A DNA stretch of 33,371 nucleotides from Candidatus Acidiferrales bacterium (GCA_030038535.1 JASHSV010000110.1:1-33371), one strand, 5' to 3'. Positions 1 to 8,369 are shown, numbered from the stretch's first letter. The notes: a model not told the origin generated them from the sequence alone. Numbers and translations are program-made.

Positions 1-429
1 TCGCCATTCAAAAACCTGACGATCGAGCTCCTCCGACCCCAGGGAACGCCCCGAAATCGCTGTGAAAAGGTGATGATCGACGAGCCGCTCGATTGCCCCG
101 TGGAGGCCGCCGGCAATCCCGTTGTGGAAACTCCTGTGTTTGAAACCGACGAGGTGCTCGTTCTGGCAGGCGCATTGGCGCAGGGAAGGTTTTACAATGC
201 GGGCGCTTCCCAATTTCCCCGGCTGATGGTTGTTCTTTCGGATTCGGAGTTGTCCGTGGAGATCCGCGGCGCTAAAGCCAAATCGCTCCACGACGGCGAT
301 CTCGGCTGGCTCCCCGCGGGTTCAAGCGCAGTAGTTACGGATGTTCGGAAAGAGAAGAGGGAGAGAGAATCTCGCACACGGGATGAGTTGAAACTCAGCC
401 GGTTTTACGTCCTCGCGTTCAAGGATTAA
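1..429 (+). CDS. Small cupin-like hypothetical protein, 5'-partial
   Basis: The reading frame is open from base 1 to the TAA at 427-429, giving 142 visible residues. A GTG at 70 and an ATG at 73 could serve as starts, but the codons before them read as ordinary protein (FKNLTIELLRPQG), so I take the gene to begin outside the window. The visible part looks beta-rich. The stretch GDLGWLPAGSS resembles the GD.....PAG strand motif of cupins, although the metal-binding histidines usual in cupins are not seen there. Two cysteines (about residues 21 and 32) lie before the barrel-like part. The last 25 residues before the final strand are very rich in Arg, Lys and Glu. No function can be assigned; the fold is a guess, while the reality of the gene is fairly secure. 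It converges on the PilZ gene with a 28-base gap. Confidence 0.6.
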   Translation, partial: SPFKNLTIELLRPQGTPRNRCEKVMIDEPLDCPVEAAGNPVVETPVFETDEVLVLAGALAQGRFYNAGASQFPRLMVVLSDSELSVEIRGAKAKSLHDGDLGWLPAGSSAVVTDVRKEKRERESRTRDELKLSRFYVLAFKD

Positions 430-457
430 AAGCGGGCGGGCCGGCGTGTTCAGCGGC

Positions 458-802
458 TTATGCCGGGATGGGAAACGAAATGTTCCAGAAGTTCGGCGCC
501 AGCGGCTCGAGAAATTCGAATCCTACCTGCCGCGCCTGCTGCTTATCGGGCGCCACGTACACCACACGGCACTCTTGCGTCTCCCGGGAGATCGCGTTTG
601 TCACCATAAGATTCTGACCGCAGGTGACATCCACATTCATGGTCATCAATCCGCCATGCCGGCTCACCGAAAGCGTGCGCGTCTTCTCGATCGGTTCCTG
701 GCGGTCGGACTCAGGCTCCCACACCACAACTGGCATGCTCAGCGCTACGCGCTGGCTGCGACGCCGGCCCAATCGCGAGTTGCTCTTGTATGCGATCGTC
801 AT
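458..802 (-). CDS. PilZ domain protein
   Basis: A 114-residue protein made up almost entirely of one PilZ domain, the family that binds cyclic di-GMP and passes the signal to motility, secretion or exopolysaccharide machinery. The N-terminal arginine motif is visible (RRRSQR, R14 to R18). The second motif, usually D/N-x-S-x-x-G, reads SVSRHG at 45-50, so the first position is Ser rather than Asp or Asn; ligand binding is therefore likely but not assured. The frame is open further upstream, to a TTG at 886 and an ATG at 826. I choose the ATG at 802 because AGAAGGAG lies about nine bases before it, and because a good promoter (848-876) overlaps the longer option. It is cytosolic, with no signal peptide or membrane segment. 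It stands alone, diverging from the aldehyde dehydrogenase gene. Confidence 0.8.
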   Translation of the reverse strand: MTIAYKSNSRLGRRRSQRVALSMPVVVWEPESDRQEPIEKTRTLSVSRHGGLMTMNVDVTCGQNLMVTNAISRETQECRVVYVAPDKQQARQVGFEFLEPLAPNFWNISFPIPA

Positions 803-847
803 GGCGATGATGCTCCTTCTGTACATGGTTTCCGGCTCGTACTTAAA

Positions 848-876
848 TAAATAGCTCCGTGCGGGCCGCCCGTCAA
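848..876 (-). promoter_or_regulatory. Sigma70-type promoter of the PilZ gene
   Basis: Reading the reverse strand, TTGACG (876-871) is followed after exactly 17 bases by TATTTA (853-848). Transcription would begin near 841, leaving a leader of about 40 bases before the ATG at 802, with a clear ribosome binding site inside it. Confidence 0.55.
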
Positions 877-976
877 TAGGGAACAATCTCCCTAGGCTGT
901 CGATTTTCCGCTTCCCGTGCGCCGGGGACCGTCAGAAGGCACCAACACGCCCTCGGCAATAAAGTCTCGCGGAAAA

Positions 977-1025
977 GGCCATCCAGATGGGGTGGCCCTT
1001 AAGGCTGGATAACAAAATCCTAGCC
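977..1025. other. Two tandem inverted repeats in the PilZ/ALDH intergenic region
   Basis: The 462 bases between the PilZ and aldehyde dehydrogenase starts hold no convincing gene. Within them, GGCCATCC (977-984) pairs with GGGTGGCC (990-997) around a 5-base loop, with one G-T pair. Five bases later GGCTGGAT (1003-1010) pairs with ATCC-T-AGCC (1017-1025), with one bulged T and an AACAAA loop. No T-run follows on either strand, so this is not a standard terminator. Whether it is transcribed is unknown; the predicted promoters on both sides face away from it. Confidence 0.4.
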
Positions 1026-1113
1026 CCGGGCCCCGGCCGAGTCAAGAGGGGTAACAGAAATTAAATGTATGGCATGACCGCCGGGCCGGAAGAGAACCAG
1101 TGTCCCCTACGCG

Positions 1114-1143
1114 TTGACGCCCGCCGAGCCCTTTTGCTACAGT
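1114..1143 (+). promoter_or_regulatory. Sigma70-type promoter of the aldehyde dehydrogenase gene
   Basis: TTGACG (1114-1119) is followed after 18 bases by TACAGT (1138-1143), which is preceded by TGC, an extended -10 element. Transcription would begin near 1150, leaving a leader of about 115 bases before the ATG at 1265. Confidence 0.5.
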
Positions 1144-1264
1144 CACGTTTTCCGCGCTCCGCTTTGTTTCCGCAAGTGTCCAGATTTGCGGCACTTGGCG
1201 CGCGGCCGATTACTTTCCGGAGGGGCACCCGAGTTTCCGGCCGCCTTCGGACGGAGACCAGCCC

Positions 1265-2779
1265 ATGGCCACTGCAGTCGCTCCCAGACTCTATAAGAAC
1301 TACATCGATGGGGATTGGACCGAACCGCGCGGTTCGGGCGCCATCGAAAACCGTAATCCCGCGAATTCCGATGAACTGGTGGGCATGTTTCCCGCCTCGA
1401 ACGCCGAGGACGTTGCGCAAGCCGTGCAGGCCGCCGCCCAGGCATACAGAAATTGGCGCCTCGTGCCCGCCCCCAAGCGCGCCGAAATTATTTTTCGCGC
1501 CGCTGAACTTCTCGTCCGGCGGAAGGAAGAATTCGCGCGTGATATGACCCGCGAAATGGGCAAAGTCCTGGCAGAAACGCGTGGGGACGTGCAAGAAGCT
1601 ATCGATATGACCTATTACATGGCCGGTGAAGGCCGCCGCCAGTTCGGCAAGACCACGCCTTCTGAACTCCCGGACAAGGCCGCCATGTGCGTCCGCCAGC
1701 CGCTCGGCCCCTGCGGCCTGATTACTCCCTGGAATTTCCCCATGGCCATCCCTTCGTGGAAGCTGATGCCCGCTCTCGTGCTCGGCAATACCGCGGTGGT
1801 CAAGCCCGCCCAAGAGACGCCGCTCTCCGTTTACAACCTGCTCGAAGTCCTGAACGAGGCCGGGATCCCGCGCGGCGTCGTCAACCTTGTCTCCGGAGCA
1901 GGCAGCGTGTGCGGCCAAGCCCTGCTTGAGAATCCAGGCATAAAGGCGTTGAGTTTTACCGGCTCTACCGAGGTGGGCATAAGAGTCAGCGAGGTATGCG
2001 CCCCGCTGCTGCGCCCCTGCCATCTGGAGCTCGGCGGCAAGAACATTATCGTGGTGATGGACGACGCCAACCTTGATCTCGCCGTGGATGGCTGCATCTG
2101 GGGAGGTTTTGGCACCACCGGCCAGCGCTGCACCGCCGCCAGCCGGGTAGGCGTGCACAAGAGGATCTACCGCGAGTTCCTGGATCGGTTTGTCGCGCGC
2201 GCCAATGCTCTCAGCGTCGGCGACGGGCTGGACCCCTTGACGGACATGGGTCCCGCGATTAGCAGAAAACAACTGGAGACGGTCATCAAGTATGTCGAAA
2301 TCGGAAAGGCAGAGGGTGCGCGACTCGTCGCGGGCGGCCACCGGCTCGAAGGCGGCAAGTACGCCAAGGGCTGGTTCCACCAGCCCACTATCTTCGCCGA
2401 CGTCACTCCTGGCATGCGCATCGCCCAGGAAGAAATCTTCGGCCCCGTAGTTTCCGTCATCCCCATCGACGGCCTCGCAGAAGGCATCGAGGTTGCCAAC
2501 GGCGTTCCGTATGGACTCAGCTCGGCCATATACACGCGCGACGTCAACGCCGCTTTCTCCGCCATGCGCGACCTGCACACGGGCATTGTGTATGTGAACG
2601 CACCCACCATCGGTGCCGAAACGCATTTGCCCTTCGGCGGCACCAAGCAAACCGGAAACGGTCACCGCGAGTCCGGCGATGCCGCCCTTGATTTCTATTC
2701 GGAATGGAAGACCATCTATGTGGATTATTCTGACCGGCTCCAGCGCGCCCAGATTGACACGGCTGGACAAATCAACTGA
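1265..2779 (+). CDS. NAD(P)-dependent aldehyde dehydrogenase
   Basis: A 504-residue, full-length cytosolic member of the aldehyde dehydrogenase superfamily, which oxidises aldehydes to carboxylic acids with NAD or NADP. All core signatures are visible: PWNFP with Asn157 (oxyanion hole), VVKPA with Lys180 (cofactor binding), FTGSTEVG at 231-238 (dinucleotide binding), LELGG with Glu255 (general base), GQRCTA with catalytic Cys289, and EEIFGP with Glu390. The substrate cannot be read from the sequence. The overall look is closest to semialdehyde dehydrogenases, such as the 2-oxoglutarate-semialdehyde or aminoadipate-semialdehyde types, but that is a guess. The ATG at 1265 has GGAG eight bases upstream. 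A promoter is predicted at 1114-1143. The first PPK2-type gene starts 29 bases after its stop, so the three genes may be co-transcribed. Confidence 0.92.
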   Translation: MATAVAPRLYKNYIDGDWTEPRGSGAIENRNPANSDELVGMFPASNAEDVAQAVQAAAQAYRNWRLVPAPKRAEIIFRAAELLVRRKEEFARDMTREMGKVLAETRGDVQEAIDMTYYMAGEGRRQFGKTTPSELPDKAAMCVRQPLGPCGLITPWNFPMAIPSWKLMPALVLGNTAVVKPAQETPLSVYNLLEVLNEAGIPRGVVNLVSGAGSVCGQALLENPGIKALSFTGSTEVGIRVSEVCAPLLRPCHLELGGKNIIVVMDDANLDLAVDGCIWGGFGTTGQRCTAASRVGVHKRIYREFLDRFVARANALSVGDGLDPLTDMGPAISRKQLETVIKYVEIGKAEGARLVAGGHRLEGGKYAKGWFHQPTIFADVTPGMRIAQEEIFGPVVSVIPIDGLAEGIEVANGVPYGLSSAIYTRDVNAAFSAMRDLHTGIVYVNAPTIGAETHLPFGGTKQTGNGHRESGDAALDFYSEWKTIYVDYSDRLQRAQIDTAGQIN

Positions 2780-2808
2780 GTGTCCGCTTCGGGACGGCGC
2801 GCGCTGCC

Positions 2809-3654
2809 ATGCTCTCCGATCTTGATCTTTCGAAATCGCTTTCCAAATCCGCCGCGGCTCCGCGCCTAAAGGCCCTAGAGAGCCGGCTGCGCTTGCTTCA
2901 ATACGCCGTGCAGGAAGCGAATGTCCCCATCGTCATCTGTCTCGAAGGCTGGAACGCCTGCGGCCGCGGGGAAGTGATTAAACGGCTCTCTGAGCTTCTT
3001 GACCCGCGCCTGTATCAAGTGAGCAGGGGCCGTCCGCCTTCTCCGCTCGAACTCCGTTATCACTTTCTGTGGCGCTACCAACTGGCCCTCCCGCGGAAGG
3101 GCGAAATGCTCATCTTCGACCATTCCTGGTATTCGCGGGTGCTCGAAGACCGCTGTCACCGCCTGATCAAGAAGAAACTGTGGCGTCAGGCGTATTCCCA
3201 GATCAACGAGTTCGAGCGCTGGCTCGTGGACGACGGCACGGTACTCGTCAAGTTCTGGCTGCACATTTCCCGTAAGGAACAGCGTTGTCGCTTCCACGCC
3301 TATCGCAAGGATCCTCTGCTGCGCTGGAAGGTCACCAAGGCGTATTGGCGTCAGAACAAGCACTACAAGCGCTGGTTAAGAGCCGCGGACGAAATGATAG
3401 CCAGGTGCGGCACTGCCTATGCGCCTTGGACTGCGGTCGAAGCCGAGGACCCCCAGTGGGCGCGTGTCCGTGCGCTGGAAACTGTGGCTGCGCGCATGGA
3501 AGCCGCGCTCCAATTCCAGTTGCCGAACCTCAAGCCGGGCGGGGCGGAGGCCCGCGTCTCGAATCAGGCGCTGGTGGAAGGCAAGAAGCGCGTCCCGCGC
3601 CGCAAGGCAGAGGAGAAATCAGTGGAGATCGAAGCCGGTGACCAAGCACGCTAA
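2809..3654 (+). CDS. PPK2-family protein with degenerate P-loop, likely non-catalytic partner
   Basis: A 281-residue protein with a single polyphosphate kinase 2 fold (about residues 15-235) and a basic tail. PPK2 enzymes move phosphate from polyphosphate to nucleotides. Here the key motifs are changed: the Walker A stretch that normally reads GxDAAGKG is GWNACGRG at 47-54, with Arg53 in place of the lysine and Asn49 in place of the aspartate. The lid motif, usually FDRSWY, reads FDHSWYSR at 103-110. The later part (KFWLHIS, DPLLRWK, APW) matches what I recall of the N-terminal half of two-domain polyphosphate:AMP phosphotransferases, where the first domain is also substituted. The next gene, overlapping by 17 bases, encodes an intact PPK2 domain. 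I infer that the pair forms one enzyme. An alternative is a regulatory or structural paralogue. Confidence 0.82.
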   Translation: MLSDLDLSKSLSKSAAAPRLKALESRLRLLQYAVQEANVPIVICLEGWNACGRGEVIKRLSELLDPRLYQVSRGRPPSPLELRYHFLWRYQLALPRKGEMLIFDHSWYSRVLEDRCHRLIKKKLWRQAYSQINEFERWLVDDGTVLVKFWLHISRKEQRCRFHAYRKDPLLRWKVTKAYWRQNKHYKRWLRAADEMIARCGTAYAPWTAVEAEDPQWARVRALETVAARMEAALQFQLPNLKPGGAEARVSNQALVEGKKRVPRRKAEEKSVEIEAGDQAR

Positions 3655-4453
3655 AAACGGCCGCGGAAACGGTTCGGTCCATAGTGACGCCGAATCCACG
3701 CTCGGCGAACGCGCTGCCGCTGCGCGGCTCATCGGGGCATCCGGCAACCGCCTCGCGGCCCTCAGCATGTCGCAAAAACTCACTCCCGTCCGCTATAAGG
3801 CTCAGATCACGGATCTCCAGGTAAGATTGCTGAAAGCGGAATACGAAATTTTCCACCAGCAGGTGCCGGTCCTGTGCGTCATGGAGGGGTGGGATGCGGC
3901 AGGGAAGGGCGGGGCAATTAAACGGATCGCCGCTCCGCTGGATCCCCGTGGTTTCTCCGTGGTCAGCTTTGCGGCTCCTCGCGATGAAGAAAAGGCGCAC
4001 CATTATCTCTGGCGCTTCTGGCGCAACCTTCCGCGCGCCGGCCATCTCACCATTTTCGACCGCAGCTATTACGGTCGCGTCCTGGTGGAGAGGGTGGAAG
4101 GCTTCGCCAAAGAGCCCGAGTGGCGCCGGGCCTACCAGGAGATTTGCGAGTTTGAGAGCCACCAACTCTCCTTCGGAATGGCCATCGTCAAATTCTGGCT
4201 GCATATCACTCCCGGCGAACAGCTCAAGCGGTTCCGCGCCCGGGAGCTCGATCCCTATCGTTCCTACAAACTCACTGAAGAAGACTGGCGCAACCGCCAG
4301 AAATGGGATGCCTATACTGCCGCCACGGAGGAAATGTTCGCCCGGACCTCCTCCACCGGTGCGCCTTGGACGATCGTTCCGGCCAACGACAAATATTTCG
4401 CCCGCGTCGCGGTCATTCGCACTCTGGTCGAATCCATGGAGCGCGCGCTGTAG
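3638..4453 (+). CDS. ppk2: PPK2-family polyphosphate:nucleotide phosphotransferase, catalytic subunit
   Basis: A 271-residue PPK2 enzyme, expected to phosphorylate a nucleotide (probably AMP, the class II activity) using polyphosphate. The Walker A motif is intact, EGWDAAGKGG at 83-92 with Lys90, as is the lid/Walker B motif IFDRSYYGRVLVERVEG starting at 139. EEDWRNRQKWDAY and APWTIVPANDKYFARV are family signatures. The frame stays open far back into the previous gene, but that part is a shadow. I place the start at the GTG at 3638, which overlaps the preceding stop by 17 bases and has GGAGA about nine bases upstream. The ATG at 3767, just before the conserved domain, is the alternative; it would remove a 43-residue basic, polar N-terminus. 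The overlap suggests coupled translation and equal amounts of the two PPK2 proteins. AMP specificity is inferred, not shown. Confidence 0.88.
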   Translation: MTKHAKNGRGNGSVHSDAESTLGERAAAARLIGASGNRLAALSMSQKLTPVRYKAQITDLQVRLLKAEYEIFHQQVPVLCVMEGWDAAGKGGAIKRIAAPLDPRGFSVVSFAAPRDEEKAHHYLWRFWRNLPRAGHLTIFDRSYYGRVLVERVEGFAKEPEWRRAYQEICEFESHQLSFGMAIVKFWLHITPGEQLKRFRARELDPYRSYKLTEEDWRNRQKWDAYTAATEEMFARTSSTGAPWTIVPANDKYFARVAVIRTLVESMERAL

Positions 4454-4555
4454 GGCTGGAGTCCCCCGGCCTTCAGGGGAATGAGGCCGCATGGCGTTCT
4501 CTCCGCACACATCGTTTTCATGGGCGAAGGTAGTTTCTTTCCCGTCCAACCCAAG

Positions 4556-4584
4556 TTGACGCCCTCCTCATCCGCCTCTAAAAT
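4556..4584 (+). promoter_or_regulatory. Sigma70-type promoter of hrcA-grpE-dnaJ
   Basis: TTGACG (4556-4561) is followed after exactly 17 bases by TAAAAT (4579-4584), 45 bases before the hrcA start codon. I looked for a CIRCE operator (TTAGCACTC, nine bases, GAGTGCTAA) between 4454 and 4628 and did not find one or a recognisable half. Confidence 0.6.
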
Positions 4585-4628
4585 TGCTTTGAGACGCTTG
4601 CACGCGATCGGGCTGGCTATTCAACATC

Positions 4629-5669
4629 ATGATTGACCGTCGCCATGCTGAAATTCTCGCCGATGTGGTGCGAACCTACATCGAAACCGGCGAGCCAGTC
4701 TCGTCACGCTCCATTTCGCGACGGCACGCGGAGCAGCTCAGCCCGGCCACGGTTCGCAACGTGATGGCCGACCTCGAAGACGAGGGCCTTCTGGCCCAGC
4801 CGCACACCTCGGCGGGCCGCGTCCCCACCACCGCCGGTTTTCGCTTTTTCGTGCATCACATCGCCGATCAACCGTCGCAGCTTTCGGAAAAGGACCGCGA
4901 GCGCATCCATCGCGAGCTCTCGTCTGCGCGCACTCCCGAAGAGGTCATGGAACGGGCCAGCCACGTGCTCGCTTCCGTTACCCAGGGGCTCGGCATCGTT
5001 ATTTCTCCTTCGGTATCCAATATGGCCATCGAACACGTGCGCTTTATTCCGCTTCCCGATGGCCGCATCGTCGTCGTCCTTCTCAGCGCGGGAGGCATTA
5101 CGCGGGACAAAGTGGTTCGCGTTCCACGCAGCATCCCGGCTGACGAGCTCGATCGCACTGCTGCAATGGTCAACTCCGAGTTCCGCGGCTGGACGCTTCA
5201 GGCCGTTCGCGCGGATCTGCGCGCTCGTCTGGCTCGCGACCGCGAACGCTACGACCAGCTCTCTACGAACGCGCTGCTTCTCTGCGACCCCAAACTCCTG
5301 GCGGAAGACACGCCGCGCGAGGTTTACGTGGAGGGGGCTGCCCAAATTGCCACCGCTCCCGGCCTCGCCGCTCCCGATGAGGTTCGCGAGCTTCTCGAAG
5401 CCATCGAAGAGCGCACGCGCCTGGTCGAGCTGCTCACCAGTTGCATCGAAGCTCCCGAGCCCGTCCACGTGGAAATCGGCGTTGCCGGGATGGACCGCGC
5501 CGGCCAGCGCCTGGCTCTCGTTACCGCGCCCTACGCCTGGAGCGAACCGCTCCAGGGTTCTCTGGGCATTCTCGGGCCCATGCGCATGCAATACGAGCGC
5601 GCGATCACCACGGTGGCGTGCGTTGCGCAGTACTTCAACACCTATCTTTCCGGGAGCCGTTCGTCGTGA
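4629..5669 (+). CDS. hrcA: Heat-inducible transcription repressor HrcA
   Basis: A 346-residue protein of normal HrcA length. HrcA represses chaperone genes by binding CIRCE operators, and GroEL helps it fold, so it lets go when unfolded protein draws GroEL away. The N-terminal winged helix is clear: MIDRRHAEILADVVRTYIET, then SSRSISRR, SPATVRNVMADLEDEGLL and HTSAGRVPTTAGFRFFV, within about residues 1-75. The rest is the GAF-like and insert regions that form the dimer. It is the first gene of an operon with grpE (4-base GTGA overlap) and dnaJ. No obvious ribosome binding site precedes the ATG at 4629. No CIRCE element is visible upstream, so self-regulation cannot be claimed from this sequence; its targets, such as groESL, must lie elsewhere. 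Confidence 0.95.
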   Translation: MIDRRHAEILADVVRTYIETGEPVSSRSISRRHAEQLSPATVRNVMADLEDEGLLAQPHTSAGRVPTTAGFRFFVHHIADQPSQLSEKDRERIHRELSSARTPEEVMERASHVLASVTQGLGIVISPSVSNMAIEHVRFIPLPDGRIVVVLLSAGGITRDKVVRVPRSIPADELDRTAAMVNSEFRGWTLQAVRADLRARLARDRERYDQLSTNALLLCDPKLLAEDTPREVYVEGAAQIATAPGLAAPDEVRELLEAIEERTRLVELLTSCIEAPEPVHVEIGVAGMDRAGQRLALVTAPYAWSEPLQGSLGILGPMRMQYERAITTVACVAQYFNTYLSGSRSS

Positions 5670-6256
5670 GCGACTTGGTTGAAAAATCGCGCGCCGGCTC
5701 GCCTGCGGAAAGCAACTCGCCTGCCGCCGCGCCCAGTCCCGCGGAGGAACTGCCCGTTGCCGGCCCGCCTGCGGTCGTTCCTCGCGAGGATTTCGACGCT
5801 CTGCGCGCCGAACGCGACGACCTGTTGAATTCTCTCGTCCGGCTTCAGGCCGATTTTGAGAACTATCGCAAACGCATCGAACGCGACCGTGCCGCGGAGC
5901 ACTATCGCGCCGTCGGCGCGGCCATCGAGCCGATCCTGCCCGTTCTCGATGATTTCGAGCGGGCCCTCGAAACTCACCGTGATCCCGGTTATGAGAAATT
6001 TCGCGCGGGCTTCGACCTCATTTACCGCCGCCTTTGGGCCGCTCTCTCCAAGCTCGGCCTCAAGCGCATTGAATCGGAAGGCCGTCAGTTCGATCCGCAC
6101 GAGCACCAGGCCGTCGAGCGCGTCGAATCGAGGGAGCACCCCGATGGCGTGGTTCTCGCCGAGCTCGCTGCCGGATATAAATTCCACGACCGCGTTCTCC
6201 GGCCCGCCATGGTTCGCGTAGCCGTCCATCCGCCGGCCCCGCGGAACGATGCCTAA
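5666..6256 (+). CDS. grpE: Nucleotide exchange factor GrpE
   Basis: A 196-residue cochaperone that speeds ADP release from DnaK. The order of parts is typical: an Ala/Pro/Glu-rich, probably disordered N-terminus (1-45), a long helix with [15 protein letters not shown], then [12 protein letters not shown] and the C-terminal beta domain containing [17 protein letters not shown] and [17 protein letters not shown]. The frame is open back into hrcA, but the start is the GTG at 5666, which shares four bases with the hrcA stop and has GGGAG nine bases upstream. Its partner dnaK is not in this window, so it must be encoded elsewhere. Confidence 0.95.
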   Translation: MSDLVEKSRAGSPAESNSPAAAPSPAEELPVAGPPAVVPREDFDALRAERDDLLNSLVRLQADFENYRKRIERDRAAEHYRAVGAAIEPILPVLDDFERALETHRDPGYEKFRAGFDLIYRRLWAALSKLGLKRIESEGRQFDPHEHQAVERVESREHPDGVVLAELAAGYKFHDRVLRPAMVRVAVHPPAPRNDA

Positions 6257-7415
6257 GGCCCCCCGTCCGATGGCTACCGCCAAGCGCGATTTCTACGAGG
6301 TTTTGAGCGTTTCCCGCGAGGCTTCCGGGGAGGAAATCAAGAGCGCCTACCGCAAAGCCGCTCTCCGCTGGCATCCCGACCGCAATCCCGACAATAAACA
6401 CGAGGCCGGGGAAAAGTTCCGCGAGGCCACGGAAGCCTATAGCGTGCTCTCCGACGCGCAAAAACGCCAGATCTACGACACCTACGGCCATGCCGGCCTT
6501 TCCAGCGCTGCCGGCGGGCAGACCGTCGATTTCTCCATATTCGAGGGCCTCCAGGATATCCTCGGCGATTTTTTCCAAATGGACGACGTGTTTGGTTTTG
6601 GCGGCGGGCGTCGCGGCCGTGGCAGCCGCCGGCCCCAGCGCGGCGCCGATTTGCGCTACGACGTCACTCTCTCATTCGAGGAAGCCGCCGCCGGCAAGAA
6701 GCTCCGCATCCGCGTTCCCCGCGCCGAAATGTGCGACGTCTGCAGCGGGTCCGGCGCCAAACCGGGCACCTCCCCGGTCACCTGCATGATGTGCGAGGGG
6801 CGCGGACAGGTACGCCACCAGCAGAGTTTCCTCGTCATCGCTCGCACCTGCCCGCAATGCTTAGGCTCCGGTCGCGTCCTGCGCGATCCCTGCCCGAACT
6901 GCCGTGGGGCCGGGCGCACGGAGCGGGATCGTTCCCTCGATGTGGAGATCCCTGCGGGGGTCGAGACCGGGATGCGCGTGCGCCTTCCCGGCGAGGGCGA
7001 AGCCGGTATCAACGCCGGCCCGCGCGGCGATCTCTACGTCCTCGTTGAAGTCCGCGAACATCCCTTCTTCGATCGCAAGGGCACTGAAATGTTCTGCACC
7101 GTCCCCATAACCATCACCCAGGCCGCTCTCGGCGCCGAAATTCGCGTGCCCACCATGTCCGGCGAAGAAAAACTCAAGATTCCGGAAGGCACGCAGTCCG
7201 GCCATGTCTTCCGGTTGAAAGGGAAGGGCCTGCCCAGCCCCCACGGACACGGCAGAGGCTCGCTTCACGTCCGCGTTGCTGTCGTCACTCCCGACAAGCT
7301 GAGCCGCGAGCAAAAACGCCTGTTGGAAGAATTGGCCGCCACCTTCGACCACGACAATCGTCCCGCCGAACGCAATTCCTCTCTCTTCGAGAAGGTAAAA
7401 GACATTTTCGGCTAG
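6249..7415 (+). CDS. dnaJ: Chaperone DnaJ
   Basis: A 388-residue, full-length DnaJ, the cochaperone that delivers substrates to DnaK and triggers its ATPase. The J domain spans about 12-80 with the HPD motif at 42-44. The Gly/Phe region is short and Arg-rich ([13 protein letters not shown], 116-128). The zinc-binding domain has all four CxxCxGxG repeats, with cysteines at 162/165, 179/182, 201/204 and 215/218, followed by the C-terminal substrate-binding domain. The ATG at 6249 overlaps the end of grpE by eight bases. The ATG at 6270, closer to the J domain, is possible but has no better ribosome binding site. The stop lies six bases from the stop of the reverse-strand HEAT-repeat gene. Confidence 0.95.
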   Translation: MPKAPRPMATAKRDFYEVLSVSREASGEEIKSAYRKAALRWHPDRNPDNKHEAGEKFREATEAYSVLSDAQKRQIYDTYGHAGLSSAAGGQTVDFSIFEGLQDILGDFFQMDDVFGFGGGRRGRGSRRPQRGADLRYDVTLSFEEAAAGKKLRIRVPRAEMCDVCSGSGAKPGTSPVTCMMCEGRGQVRHQQSFLVIARTCPQCLGSGRVLRDPCPNCRGAGRTERDRSLDVEIPAGVETGMRVRLPGEGEAGINAGPRGDLYVLVEVREHPFFDRKGTEMFCTVPITITQAALGAEIRVPTMSGEEKLKIPEGTQSGHVFRLKGKGLPSPHGHGRGSLHVRVAVVTPDKLSREQKRLLEELAATFDHDNRPAERNSSLFEKVKDIFG

Positions 7416-7421
7416 CGGCTC

Positions 7422-8369
7422 TTACTTATCGCCACTCCCCGCCGGGCTCAACCTCACCACGGCCGCCGCCGACGCCAGTCGCACCACCTGTTTTCGGTCA
7501 TGCAACAGGGGCCCGAGCTGCGTAATTTCCGCCGGCCGTTCGCTTTTCCCCAGCGCAATCGCCGCCGCGGCTCTCACCACTGCCGACGGATCCACCAATC
7601 CGATCTCGAGTGCGGCCACTGCCTCGTCCGTATGCCTTTCCCCCAGCAGGGCGGCCACTGCGGCACGGCCCGGCGCCGTTCTATCCGTGGAAAGGTAGGT
7701 GTACACGGGGATGACGAGCGCGTACGGCCCCAGGAACGCTCCTGCTCCTTCGTGCAATCCCATCACAAACACGTAGCTGGGATCCGAGGCTCGGGCCATT
7801 GCCCGGTGCATTTCCTCATGCATCCCCTTTTCTTCCGAAGGTGCTTTTCCGCTCAAGATCCGCTCGAAGAGCCCGCTCCCCGAATAATCTTTCATCTGCC
7901 ACAACGACCGGGCCGCAGCCACTCGCACGCTCGCCGACGGGTCGTCCAGCGCCTTTTGAAGCCGGGGAATCATCGAGTGCATTCGTCCCAACCCCAGCGC
8001 CGCTGCCGCCGCCCTGCGTACTTCCGGATGCGTATCCTCCAGCGCCTTTGCCAGCAGGTGCACTACGTCCGGACGATCTCCCGCATTCCCGAGCGCCAGC
8101 AGTGCCGCCGTGCGCCTCTGCATCACACGCTCGGCCTCGGAATCGGTGAATACCTTCCAGGCTTGTGCCACGGTCGCCTGATTCTCCGTGGGGGCGGCCG
8201 TATTCGATGTCGCCGGCGGCGCTTGCCGTTTCGCAGGCGCTTTTGCCGGTGGAGAGGTTTGCGTAGTTTGCGCCCAACTCGACTGAGTTCGCGTTACGGC
8301 CCATGCGACCGCTGCCCCCGCCGCTCCTGCCACAGCCGCCCGGATCAACCACCGTCTTGAGTGTGTCAT
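7422..8369 (-). CDS. Exported HEAT-repeat protein
   Basis: A 315-residue protein. The N-terminus reads SRRWLIRAAVAGAAGAAVAWA, which looks like a twin-arginine (Tat) signal or at least a signal peptide, with possible cleavage near SSWAQ. A Pro/Ala/Thr-rich linker follows (about 37-65), then four to five HEAT or PBS-lyase-type helical repeats: ALEDTHPEVRRAAAAALGLG, LDDPSASVRVAAARSLW, LVDPSAVVRAAAAIALGKS and HDRKQVVRLASAAAVVRL. These build a protein-binding solenoid; the partner is unknown. The frame is open upstream to 8477, but the ATG at 8369 puts the signal peptide at the very N-terminus and is preceded by GAGGG. Export is inferred from the signal-like start. The gene diverges from rsmE (160-base gap) and converges on dnaJ. 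Confidence 0.8.
   Translation of the reverse strand: MTHSRRWLIRAAVAGAAGAAVAWAVTRTQSSWAQTTQTSPPAKAPAKRQAPPATSNTAAPTENQATVAQAWKVFTDSEAERVMQRRTAALLALGNAGDRPDVVHLLAKALEDTHPEVRRAAAAALGLGRMHSMIPRLQKALDDPSASVRVAAARSLWQMKDYSGSGLFERILSGKAPSEEKGMHEEMHRAMARASDPSYVFVMGLHEGAGAFLGPYALVIPVYTYLSTDRTAPGRAAVAALLGERHTDEAVAALEIGLVDPSAVVRAAAAIALGKSERPAEITQLGPLLHDRKQVVRLASAAAVVRLSPAGSGDK

Noticed and set aside
803-886. N-terminal extension of the PilZ protein to a TTG at 886 or ATG at 826
   Set aside because: The extension has no domain character, the TTG lies upstream of a predicted promoter, and a strong ribosome binding site fits the ATG at 802.
1114-1296. Short upstream open frame of 60 codons ahead of and overlapping the aldehyde dehydrogenase start
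   Set aside because: It begins inside the predicted -35 box, has no ribosome binding site of its own, and its protein resembles nothing.
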